A stretch of DNA of 64,000 bases, from positions 1 through 64,000 of the forward strand of contig MPNW01000163.1 in the NCBI GenBank assembly GCA_011800805.1, given 5' to 3'. The notes beneath the pieces were generated by a model. It saw nothing but the letters and a program-made list of their open reading frames with translations. It ran no database searches and had not been told where the DNA came from. The DNA comes from Hirudo medicinalis (lineage: Eukaryota > Annelida > Clitellata > Hirudinida > Hirudinidae). Shown piece by piece: positions 9,480 through 18,059 of the stretch (the first letter of the stretch is position 1; each line of letters begins with the position of its first letter). A program made the translations under genes and the position numbers.

Positions 9480-12130
9480 TGCCTCTGACTTGCTGTCTAT
9501 CAGCGCGCGGTTGGTCTTGTCGGCGTCGGTGACCTGGATCTTCAGCTTGAAGCGGCGGCCAGCTCAACGATTGAGATAGTCTATGAAGGTGCACATGACA
9601 GGCACCATCACGATGTCGAGCGTGGTGTAGATGATCAGTCCGCCGATGACCGATACTAGTCATAGGCGCTTAGAAACCTGCATTGGCACCGATGTCGAGG
9701 GTTGGCTAGCATCAGGCTAGCAATCGTGTCGATGGTTGTCATGATGATTTGCTGCACGCTGTTGTCAGCCTACTCGGAGCAGGGCAGCGCGACGATCGAG
9801 TTTTCAGCCTGGTTGTCTATGGCGTTGTCGACGAGCAAGATCGAGTTCTTGCAGACGATTCTTATCAGCATGACCATGCCGACGGTCGACGACAAGTCGG
9901 ACGCAGCATCGTAGAAACATTGTGACGATCGCGGCGACGTCCAGCGACATGTGGCAGCTCTACAAGGATGATGATGGGGATGTGGGAAGTATTTGAACAG
10001 CAGGATCAGCATAGCCATCACCATAGTGATGCCGGCTATCAGCACAATGGCAAACCCTGGAGCATCTTGTCCATTTCTTGCGACATGTCATATTTGACGT
10101 TAGTCATCGAAATCGGCGTTGATTCTTCAACGCCGGCAGATTTTTTGATCGTCATATGACGTCGACGATGGTTACCACCGTGTCCAGACTGGCCTCAACA
10201 ACCACCAGTGTCGCTTGCCGGCGAACTGTTAACCCGATCTTCCTGGGCGTTGAATTGATGTCAGTCACGATGACGAACATTATGGTTTTGCCACCGGCAG
10301 TTGCGGCCGCATCTACCTGAGGACATCGAAGTCGCTGCATACGGCATTGTTTATCTTGACGCGGATCAACACCAGCATATCGCCGAGGTTGAACTAGGAC
10401 AAGTTGGTCTCGAACTAGCCCAGTGTCGCGATGCGGTCGACAATACCAATCAAAACGATTGAAATGTAAAGTCGAGCCCGCTTCCTCGACACGCGGCTGG
10501 ATGATAATCCGTGAGAGCCATATGCGCGGTTGGTTATAACGTATGGTTCATTACGATAGGGCGCGCATTTCGTTTCCAGTTGGCGCGCGGTGCGATCGAG
10601 CTTTTTCGGATTATTGTTTAGCGAGGTTGATCATTGCCTTCTTGTCGCCATGATCGGAGGCGTAGGAGTGCTGAATGTCTAGCTGGGCAACAAAGATCGG
10701 CGATATCGCTATCTCGAACGATTTGCGGTTGAGTTCACGTTCGCGACGTGTCTTCAGCTTTATGTAGATAAACAACCTTGTTAGTCTCTACGCTAACGCC
10801 AAGACATTATCAACATCTGAGTGATGATTCAGTCATTTTAATATAGCGCATCTGAAACACGCAAGATGTCGTCGAGCATCGCACCCGGCAGCAAGCTAAT
10901 CTCCGCAGTCGAAATGTCGGTGTCGGATATTGGCATGAAGCTGATCGGCAACTGGCCTAGCACAGCATGATTGACCAAGCGAAGAATGCAACCGCGAGAG
11001 CAATCGCTAGCTTACTATGATCAAGCTTCCATTCGAGCAAGATGTGATAGCGGTGCGACATTCATGACGACTGTGTCGTAACCTATGCCCAGACTTCGGC
11101 TGCGACAGGTAGACTACCATAAGCATGGTCAGTAGGCGCGCGACAAGCCGCGAGATCAACACTCCGCTGGTGACCGTTACACCGAACTTGCGGAGGTACT
11201 GGCTGACGGCGTCGACTATGAACTGACTATGGCGAAGGCAGCGATAATTGTCAGGTCGTTTCCACAATCGTCAGCCGACCGTGTCATCTGCCTCAATGTA
11301 GGCGACGTAGAGCCATTTAACTATTGTAATGTGGCGTTCAGTATTCTTGATATATTAGGATGACATCCTCGACGAGGATATTGCTGACTAGCGTCAGTGC
11401 CAGCAGGCTGATGCTGATCAGCGTGAAGCCCAGGAAATCTATGATCGGTGAAGGTCGGCATGATGAAGGGCGGAATGGCGACAGTCGCGATCAGCGTCGC
11501 GCTCCAGTTACACAGAAGCAGCAACAGAACTGCGACGATCATGATCGTCTCAATTAGCGAGATCAAGGCAGCCTCGTAACCGGCCATCGTGTATTCGACA
11601 TTGTCGATGACGAGATCGACTTGACGTTCGAATTTGTCTGTTGATTTACGCCCAAACGGGCGTCGACAGTGGAAGCAACGACAGTATTGTCCTAGCCTTT
11701 TCTAGATGATATAGAAGCCGACACCGGAGTGCCGTTAAAGCACACAAATTTACGCTCTTCCGATATACTATCCTCGATCTTGGTAATATCGCGCAATTGT
11801 ATCCAGAGATTGCTAGGAATAACGATTGACTTAGTGCTAGCGATTCTACCTAACGTATGCCGCCGAACGTGCAGATCGATTACTAGCTGACGCTGATCTC
11901 ATCACGGTTGCTGGGCAAGTTGATGTTCGACTCGCACAGTGACGTGTTGACCTGATCGACTTGGCGTCGTGGGACTGCAGTTGCATCGAGTCGAGCGAGA
12001 CGGAGATTTCACGGTTTACATCGCTGAGGCTTTCCGCCTTCTGGATATCGGGCACGTTCAGAAGCTCGCGGTTTATCTTATTGTTCGACGAACATCACCT
12101 TCCCATTGCTTTGAGCGCGATAGGAAAGGA
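9480..12130 (-). pseudogene. RND efflux permease (HAE1/AcrB family), decayed
   Basis: Read on the minus strand from about 12130 to 9480. Near 12050 VPDIQKAESL and EISVSLDSMQLQSHD correspond to the first porter domain. At 11587-11450 AALISLIETIMIVAVLLLLL and NWSATLIATVAIP are TM2-TM3. At 11230-11100 YLRKFGVTVTSGVLISRLVA matches the TM4-5 region. At 9930-9830 VGMVMLIRIVCKNSILLVDN is the highly conserved TM10-11 motif. The C-terminus near 9600 reads IGGLIIYTTLDIVMVPVMC. At least a dozen stops and several frameshifts are visible. It is the downstream partner of the dead fusion protein at 12.1-13.0 kb. Confidence 0.85.
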
Positions 12131-13030
12131 TCGAATGGTCGATGACGATTGCGTGGTAGTGCGCGACAACGACGCAGGCGTGACCTAACACGCCGGCGAA
12201 TAGGGAAGGAATATTATTGAGTGCGATCCTGGTTGCACCGAGGCGATTTTCGCGATCGATTTTGGCGGTCACCACTTTGACCTTACCGAGGTTGGCGCAG
12301 CGTCAATATCGAGCATCTCGACGTTGATTGACTGTCATGCAACAAGCAATCGGCATCTGCTACTCGGGTATGTTGGTTGCTATGTCAGCTGCGAATTCTA
12401 CCACGCAGCTCTTGTCTACCACGCAACTCTTGATGGTGTGGACCAGCGGATCGGAGCCCGCGAGTGTACCCGCATTGGCCAGGATGCTTCGAGATGATGC
12501 CATCCGATGAGTACGGCAATGTAATTGTTCTTGTGCGGACGCGATATAACTTCAGTGTGTCTGTACTTCAGCCTGATTGACCTCTGCTTCAGCCAACGCC
12601 ACGCCGTAACGTTACACTGCCTTGTTCGACCGTTTCTGCAGATAAGCCTGGCCCGAAGTGATGCCGGCAGTCTCGGGTGGCTCAGAGCGCTTGAGCGTGG
12701 TGGCCCCTGCTCAGCCTTGGCCTGCGATTGCGCTGGGGGAGGGCGGGCACGCCATACGCCCTGCGAATGCGCGCAGATATGGTGTAACGGATCTCGAAAC
12801 CGAAGCTGGCCAGAACATAGTCCTTCTTCACGTCTGCACGCGTTCGCCAATATCGACAATATCGACGTCAACCTGAGTAACACACTTTTCGACGCTGGGT
12901 ATACGTTGATGCTACTTCTTCACGCATCATCAGAACGCTGCTGCATGCTTGTGTTCATTTGGTAATCGATTTGACATCGTCAGCGTAGCAACAGTTAGTT
13001 TAGCCAGATCGGTATTTACAGAAACGATAC
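12130..13030 (-). pseudogene. RND membrane-fusion protein (AcrA/HlyD type), heavily decayed
   Basis: This would be the periplasmic adaptor linking the permease at 9.5-12.1 kb to an outer-membrane channel. Minus-strand stretches fit such adaptors: KKDYVLASFG (helical hairpin), LIQKRSNKAV and GVALAEAEVNQAEVQTH near 12560-12660, then the lipoyl/barrel part as ANAGTLAGSDPLVHTI around 12480. An 18-bp tandem duplication (12397-12432) falls in the barrel domain. Both ends are unclear. The assignment rests on helical-hairpin pattern and position upstream of the permease in the same direction. Confidence 0.55.
12397..12432. repeat. 18-bp tandem duplication in dead fusion protein
   Basis: Units 12397-12414 and 12415-12432 differ at one base (TCTACCACGCAGCTCTTG and TCTACCACGCAACTCTTG). 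In frame length, so no frameshift results. Confidence 0.9.
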
Positions 13031-13410
13031 CGACAGCTTCGTTGTTGAGTATTTGGCAGGGACTAGCGAGAAAGACGCAAGCGATGTCGACAGCAAGGCA
13101 AATCGAGTAGCAGGTAGTATGCGATCGTTATCCAAGACTCTGTAGATGAAAGCTGAAGCTGCTTATTGCTCCCCTTTTAACCAGATACCGATGCACTAGA
13201 AAGCTATGATGCAAATATTGCATAACACATCGCATGTGTCTATACATGGTCTGATGGATTCGTCTGCCAAATATGGTTCGCGTCACAGAGCGTTAATGAA
13301 AGTATAATTCAGCTCTATCGACAACTTAGAAGGGAGAGTGTGTGTCTAGGTCAAAAGATGGTTGTCAAGCGAATGATAATTAACTGATGATATACGCAAT
13401 AAATAGCAGC
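13031..13410. other. No recognisable gene
   Basis: AT-rich stretch between the start of the dead fusion protein and the end of tonB. I see no family similarity on either strand and no clear terminator stem for tonB, whose transcription runs into it from the right. Confidence 0.5.
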
Positions 13411-14337
13411 TTATCGGCGAGAAAATTGTATCGGTAACCGGACAGGGTTAGAAGTGCGGGCAATTTTTGATGGAGGAGCGGGTACTGGAGAAGCGCGCCT
13501 GATCAGAGCAATCGCGGCTCTGTCCAAAACGGAGTTACCAGACGAGCGGTTAACTGAAACCGCGATCACTGTTCCGTTACTGTCTACTGAGAAGTCTACT
13601 ATGGTCAGCCCAGCATTGCGCATCGATCGTCCTCTGCGCTGCAGATGAGCAAGGATACGTGACTTCCAGCAGTCTTTTAGCGATTGTTTGCTGCCCGCGC
13701 TACTTCCTGGTCTGAGCGTGCTGGTCGTGTTGTGGGCTTGAGTAGTCTGAATTGCAGAATGCAAGCTTTGTACTAGCTGTTTGCTTGTCTCCTGAACAGA
13801 CTTCTCAACGAACCGCTTCTTTTCGACCTTGGGTTTCTCGCGTACCGGCTTTTCGACTTGCTTGGGCTTTTCGATCCTGGAGCGAGGAATGGGGACGATC
13901 ATTGCAACTTTCGGCAAAAGCAGTTCAACGAGATCGGGCATCACTTCCTCAAGCGGTTCTTCGATGATATTCTCGACCGGCTTCTGCATAGCCTCGGCCG
14001 TTTCTTGAACGGGTTCGATGGCCGGTTCTGCTGTCTTTGCTAGCGTGATCGTTTTGATCGGTTCAATAACTTCCTTAACCTCTTCCGTAGGTACGCTGTC
14101 GACTATGTAAGCTGTGTCAAGCGGCGTGACTTCCGTTGCTATCACCATTGGTGCGAGATCGATCATGACGATCGAATGCGCCTGTTCCTGCGGTATGGCT
14201 AGGGCCGAATGTCGTTGGGCGTACCAGGCAGCCGTGATGTGGACGGAGAGCATGAGCGTACCGGCAGTCGCCCAGAGGCCGACTTCGCGGCTACTCAGCC
14301 TATCTAGTTCGTGATTGTCGCAAATGGCAAGACTCAT
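13411..14337 (-). CDS. tonB: TonB energy-transducing protein, intact
   Basis: TonB transmits inner-membrane proton force to outer-membrane receptors. The 308-residue frame has a short cytoplasmic head, one membrane segment (WATAGTLMLSVHITAAW, residues about 21-40), a long Glu/Pro then Lys/Pro-rich periplasmic linker (VEKPVREKPKVEKKRFVEK), and a C-terminal TonB domain: WKSRILAHLQRRGR, then IVDFSVDSNGTV, SSGNSVLDRAA and RRASPVPAPP. The start at 14337 leaves 16 bp after the exbD stop; an ATG at 14400 would overlap exbD by 47 bp, and the extra residues look like an exbD shadow. The stop is TAA. It is the last gene of exbB-exbD-tonB. No lesions. Confidence 0.93.
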   Translation of the reverse strand: MSLAICDNHELDRLSSREVGLWATAGTLMLSVHITAAWYAQRHSALAIPQEQAHSIVMIDLAPMVIATEVTPLDTAYIVDSVPTEEVKEVIEPIKTITLAKTAEPAIEPVQETAEAMQKPVENIIEEPLEEVMPDLVELLLPKVAMIVPIPRSRIEKPKQVEKPVREKPKVEKKRFVEKSVQETSKQLVQSLHSAIQTTQAHNTTSTLRPGSSAGSKQSLKDCWKSRILAHLQRRGRSMRNAGLTIVDFSVDSNGTVIAVSVNRSSGNSVLDRAAIALIRRASPVPAPPSKIARTSNPVRLPIQFSRR

Positions 14338-14353
14338 GGCTGACTGATACCCG

Positions 14354-14803
14354 TTATTGTGCCGCTGCTGCCTTGGTACTGGGAGCGGATTTAAGGCCAA
14401 TAAGGGCGAGCTTGAGAAAGCCAGCGTCGCGCATCAGGTTCATAACCTCCATCAGTTCGCCATAAGCGACGCCGCGGTCAGCACGCAGGAAGATGCGCCG
14501 CCGATTGTCGCTCTTGGCGAGCGTGTTGAGCTGGTACTGAAAGTCAGACCTCGCGATCGTGTCCTGTCCGATGGCGAGCGTCAGGTCGCTCTTGAGGGTA
14601 ACGTAGAGCGAATCTTCTGGGCACGACTGCGGCGCGGTGGTCGAGACCGGAAGATCAACATTGACGTCGACTGTTGCTAGCGGAGCGGCGACCATGAAGA
14701 TGATCAGCAGCACCAGGGTAACGTCGATTAACGGCGTCACATTGATCTCATAAGTTTCCTGCAGATCGTCTTCGTCTAGTGATTGTCTGATACCGCCGAC
14801 CAT
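14354..14803 (-). CDS. exbD: ExbD proton-channel subunit, intact
   Basis: A 149-residue biopolymer transporter subunit. The single transmembrane helix carries the expected signature: EINVTPLIDVTLVLLIIFMV, where the aspartate of LIDV is the proton-carrying residue of the family, followed by AAPLATVDVNVDLP. The periplasmic domain (LYVTLKSDLTLAIG, IFLRADRGVAYGELMEVMN) ends in an Ala-rich tail. The exbB stop codon TAG forms part of its ribosome-binding site (TAGGAG, six bases before ATG), so the two genes are tightly coupled. The stop is TAA. Confidence 0.95.
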   Translation of the reverse strand: MVGGIRQSLDEDDLQETYEINVTPLIDVTLVLLIIFMVAAPLATVDVNVDLPVSTTAPQSCPEDSLYVTLKSDLTLAIGQDTIARSDFQYQLNTLAKSDNRRRIFLRADRGVAYGELMEVMNLMRDAGFLKLALIGLKSAPSTKAAAAQ

Positions 14804-14812
14804 GATCGTCTC

Positions 14813-15955
14813 CTACTCGGCTGTTGTGACGTTCTGGCAAAAGTTGGTGGTTTCATGCAGCGCGCGTATCGGTACCGGACAGCGATCTAACTCTCGACTG
14901 ACCAGGCGCATCACGCCGGCCGCAGCGTCAGCGAGGCCCTGACGATAGCCGGTGATCGAGCGGACGAAAATATTGTAAACGACGACGGCCGGGATAGCTG
15001 CCACGAGTCCGATGGCCGTGGCAAGCAGCGCCTCGGCTATGCCGGGCGCAACGACGGTGAGACTGGTAGTCTGAGCCTCGGAAATGCTGATGAACGAGTT
15101 CATGATGCCCCACACTGTGCCCAACAGGCCAACGAAGGGCGCCGTCGAGCCGATAGTGGCAAGCACTCCGGTACCGCGACTAAGTCTGCGGCCGGCCTGC
15201 GCCTGAATGCGCACGAGTCGCGACTCGACACGTTCCTTAATTCCATTCCCGTCGACCTCGTTCTGGCCGTGGCCAGACATCTCCATCTCGTCGACGGCAG
15301 CACGCACCAGGATCACGCCGATACCCGACCGGTCACCGAGGGCGGCTACAGCATCGTTAAGCCGGTGGGCTCCGAGGATACCGCGCAGAGCGGTCCGTAG
15401 GCGAGCCTTACTGCCAGCGATTTCGAACGACTTAACCAGCCATACAGTCCAGGTGACCAGAGAGGCGAAGGCGAGGCTGATCATGACGCCCTTCACAACC
15501 CAATCGGCAGCCATAAGAATGCTTTGAGGGGACAGCTTATGCGGCAGCGTGCTCTGGCCTTTGTGGGTCGCTGTTTCAGGTGTTTCGATAGTTACGCCCG
15601 ATGCAAGTAGTGGAGTTATGTTCGATGCAAGTAGTGGTGCGGAATGGTTGACGTTGCCTATTGGCGCGGATATCAAAGTAAGCGAACTAGCCTCCGACCT
15701 AGCAAATGGAGTCGGCTGCAGAGTGGTTAAAGGTGACTGCATCGCAAGCACGGCGGCGGATTGTTCGATGGTTGGAACGGATGCTGTAGCTGCAAGCTTC
15801 TTAACCTGAACGAGTGCCGAATACACTCGCTGGTTGGTCTTTTGCGCCAAGGTGAGATCGGTCATTCCGGTAAACAGCACCATCATCAGCACCGCTGCGA
15901 TTCTGCACCGGTTCGACCCTACGTTGACATCCAGAGGTCGACCAGCGATATCCAT
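14813..15955 (-). CDS. exbB: ExbB proton-channel subunit, intact
   Basis: A MotA/TolQ/ExbB-type channel of 380 residues with the long N-terminal periplasmic extension found in alphaproteobacterial ExbB. There is a signal-like segment ([20 protein letters not shown]), a low-complexity region, then three membrane segments: [40 protein letters not shown] and [20 protein letters not shown]. The start was placed at 15955 because AGAGAG lies seven bases upstream and the signal segment follows. The frame stays open to an ATG at 16021, which would add 22 residues. In the extension, 8 residues repeat in tandem ([13 protein letters not shown]). The stop is TAG, nine bases before the exbD ATG. Confidence 0.93.
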   Translation of the reverse strand: MDIAGRPLDVNVGSNRCRIAAVLMMVLFTGMTDLTLAQKTNQRVYSALVQVKKLAATASVPTIEQSAAVLAMQSPLTTLQPTPFARSEASSLTLISAPIGNVNHSAPLLASNITPLLASGVTIETPETATHKGQSTLPHKLSPQSILMAADWVVKGVMISLAFASLVTWTVWLVKSFEIAGSKARLRTALRGILGAHRLNDAVAALGDRSGIGVILVRAAVDEMEMSGHGQNEVDGNGIKERVESRLVRIQAQAGRRLSRGTGVLATIGSTAPFVGLLGTVWGIMNSFISISEAQTTSLTVVAPGIAEALLATAIGLVAAIPAVVVYNIFVRSITGYRQGLADAAAGVMRLVSRELDRCPVPIRALHETTNFCQNVTTAE

Positions 15956-16073
15956 TTTCAACTCTCTAAACATCATTGACCACACAACAAGTTGAAGTTC
16001 GACTTCAACCAAGTGGCTCAACTACTAACATTCATAGCTTTGTTATCAAGAAATGTTTGAAGAGTCTTCACTT

Positions 16074-16092
16074 AATCGTCTAATAGACGATT
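16074..16092. promoter_or_regulatory. 19-bp perfect palindrome upstream of exbB
   Basis: AATCGTCTA, a central A, then TAGACGATT. It lies about 120 bp upstream of the chosen exbB start. Position and symmetry fit a regulator operator. The plus strand continues with TTTT, so a terminator for a plus-strand transcript is an alternative. It does not obviously match the Irr (ICE) or RirA (IRO) consensus as I remember them. Confidence 0.5.
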
Positions 16093-16279
16093 TTGCTCAT
16101 CAAAATGCTGATTGAAAAGAGGTTCACAAATACCATTTCAAGAGTTATGCATGCATTATCGAACACTCAACTTGACAATCATGATATACTTACTGAGGGA
16201 AGCAGTTCCAACCCCTAGGTGTGGTTATTGAGAGGCGTTTTCGACCGTGTTAGGTAGAATTCTTGTACCCGATGCTCGG

Positions 16280-16850
16280 CGACGATACGCTACCCATTCT
16301 GAAGAAGACCGGATGCATGGACATTGACCATGCTGCTTGCTAACTTCGCTGCGCTGAAACCTCGGTTAGAAGTTGTGACACGTCACCCAGTGGATTGTGC
16401 GGCAACCAGCCAAGGATATCACTACAAGGAGACCTTGATCAAGCTCGCCAATGTTAGCAACTAAGATGCCATCGACAATCATGCCGATTTCGCCATACGT
16501 ACCACACGCAACATCGCCATATGGCATATCTGCAAGCAGGACCGGCGCAGCAAGATCAACAGCGCGATCAACGACATCCTCTATGTCTATGGGGGGGCGG
16601 TAGGTGGATGAGGTGTCGTCGGAGTGCATCGTTATCGGACACGACACACTACGTGCAGTCGAGACTATCCTTCATGGTATGATGAAGAAAGGCCAACACA
16701 TTCAATTTGCACCTGATCGACGGTATCTCGCATTGCGTGATTGTCACTCGCCCGATCATTCAGTGACAAGGCCGTCTACTACCACATCCGTTGGATAGTG
16801 AAGCACCTAGTAGAAGTGCGCGATAGTCTCGGCCAGTTGTAAGATTATTT
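16280..16850 (+). pseudogene. FecI-type ECF sigma factor, decayed
   Basis: ECF sigma factors of the FecI group switch on outer-membrane iron transporters. Plus-strand stretches fit region 2 (RTTRNIAIWHICKQDRRSKI, compare the usual FTxARNIAIDHxRKxxRR) and region 4 (VIGHDTLRAVETILHGM at 16630-16680, then FLHLIDGISHCVIVTRL-like coding across a frameshift and VYYHIRWIVKHLVEVRDSL). A G7 run at 16591-16597 separates the two. The next gene is a FecR-like regulator in the same direction, the classical pairing. Confidence 0.7.
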
Positions 16851-16903
16851 GCCGCGATCTTTAGGTTATTGTGCTGTCTCGCTTGTCGTTGTTGTTCTGT
16901 CTC

Positions 16904-16921
16904 GCTTATCATATGATAAGC
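16904..16921. repeat. 18-bp perfect palindrome between fecI- and fecR-like remnants
   Basis: GCTTATCATATGATAAGC, self-complementary over its full length. It lies after the dead sigma factor gene. Its role is unknown; a chance palindrome of this length is unlikely but possible in 64 kb. Confidence 0.6.
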
Positions 16922-16999
16922 AACAATGGAACCGTACCGATGACATATTCCGTGTGACAGACGATAGGCACAGGGTGGGAGAACAACGATATAGGCCTT

Positions 17000-17945
17000 A
17001 CGGTCGCGCTGAACTGGATCCGTCTGTCTGACGACGGGAAATATCGAGGGTGAAGAGCTGAAACGAGTCCGTGCATAACAGGCCTGTTCACCGGAAATCC
17101 AGCTGACATTCAACTGCGAGCAACTACGAGCGCGAGTCCTGACAGTTGTTGCATGGCGTTAAGATCGAGGTTAAATAGGAGGTCGAATAGGCATTCGTTC
17201 GCGCTTCGACTCCAGCTGCGCGCATCAGCCGCAAGAGATTCATTCTCGGCTACGAGATTACCACGACGGCGACTGCTATAGCTACACCCAGCTTTATCTC
17301 TCGGCTGCGCACTGATTTTGCCACTGGCTCGAGCGAGATACAGGCCAAGATTTTGCTCGATGGATCGCGCATGCTGCTTAACACCAGCGGTTGGGTTACA
17401 ATCAACTGTGTCGACGGCGCCGCTTTGTTGACCTGATCAACGACGAGGCTGAGTTTTTGGTCGCACAACGTAACAGTCAGGCATTCCGTCTCGAAGTGCT
17501 TGAGCAGTATCGACGCCGACGATAGCGTCTTTGCACTGCGTGCCCTGGAGATCGAGGCGATGGGATTGCTTCGACAAGTATAGTTAAGGTTGTCGTGGTT
17601 GGCATCAGGATTAGCTTTGATTCAGGCCAGCAGACACGTTAAATTTATGGTACCGCGCAACTGTCGCCACGTGTGCCGTCAATCTCGGTATCGAGCTAGC
17701 ATGGCGAACTGGACCGGCCGTGTTCGAGGACAAGCCATTAGGAAGGGCTGTGCATGATCTTGTCTAATATGTTGCTCGAGCATACAGTCATCGCCAATCA
17801 TGCCCATTGTAGCAAACCTGGTGAGCGTCATGTTCCTGACCGGCGATGCACATGCGGCCATTGTCACGTTGACGCATACACGCGACGCAAACTGAGTGTT
17901 AGACGCGTGCCGACAATGATGATTCTGATGTCTTGATAAAATTCT
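17000..17945 (+). pseudogene. FecR-like anti-sigma regulator, decayed
   Basis: FecR proteins sit in the inner membrane, sense the loaded receptor through their periplasmic domain and control the partner sigma factor. The remnant shows the membrane start SRKRFILGYE, then the periplasmic beta domain TDFATGSSEIQAKILLDGSR, MLLNTSG and LINDEAEFLVAQRNSQAFRL (17430-17490, second frame). Near 17700 follow ANWTGRAVFEDKPLGRAVHD (frame change inside) and MFLTGDAHAAIVTLTHT, which match the conserved W-x-T-G-R-L-V-F and F-x-T-G-D-P-D-A-A blocks. Stops and frameshifts are frequent. Flanked by the sigma factor and a TonB receptor. Confidence 0.75.
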
Positions 17946-18059
17946 TAAAATTTGTTGCGGAAAATTCTTAAGCATCCTCGGTCCTTACACGTCAGCACCA
18001 GTAGGGGCAGTTTTTTCGGTTTGGCCGTTAGGCTAGGAACTGATGAGTACATAACGGGC

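Noticed and set aside
12416..12965. Overlapping 155- and 146-codon open frames on opposite strands
   Set aside because: Both are shadows within the decayed fusion-protein gene; the meaningful reading changes frame several times across this stretch.
14357..14680. 107-codon plus-strand frame, and other plus-strand frames at 13454-15979
   Set aside because: All are antisense shadows of the intact tonB, exbD and exbB genes.
16190..16215. Promoter with TTGACA near 16170 facing the fecI-like gene
   Set aside because: TTGACA is followed by a TATACT-like element at far too short a spacing, so no valid -35/-10 pair.
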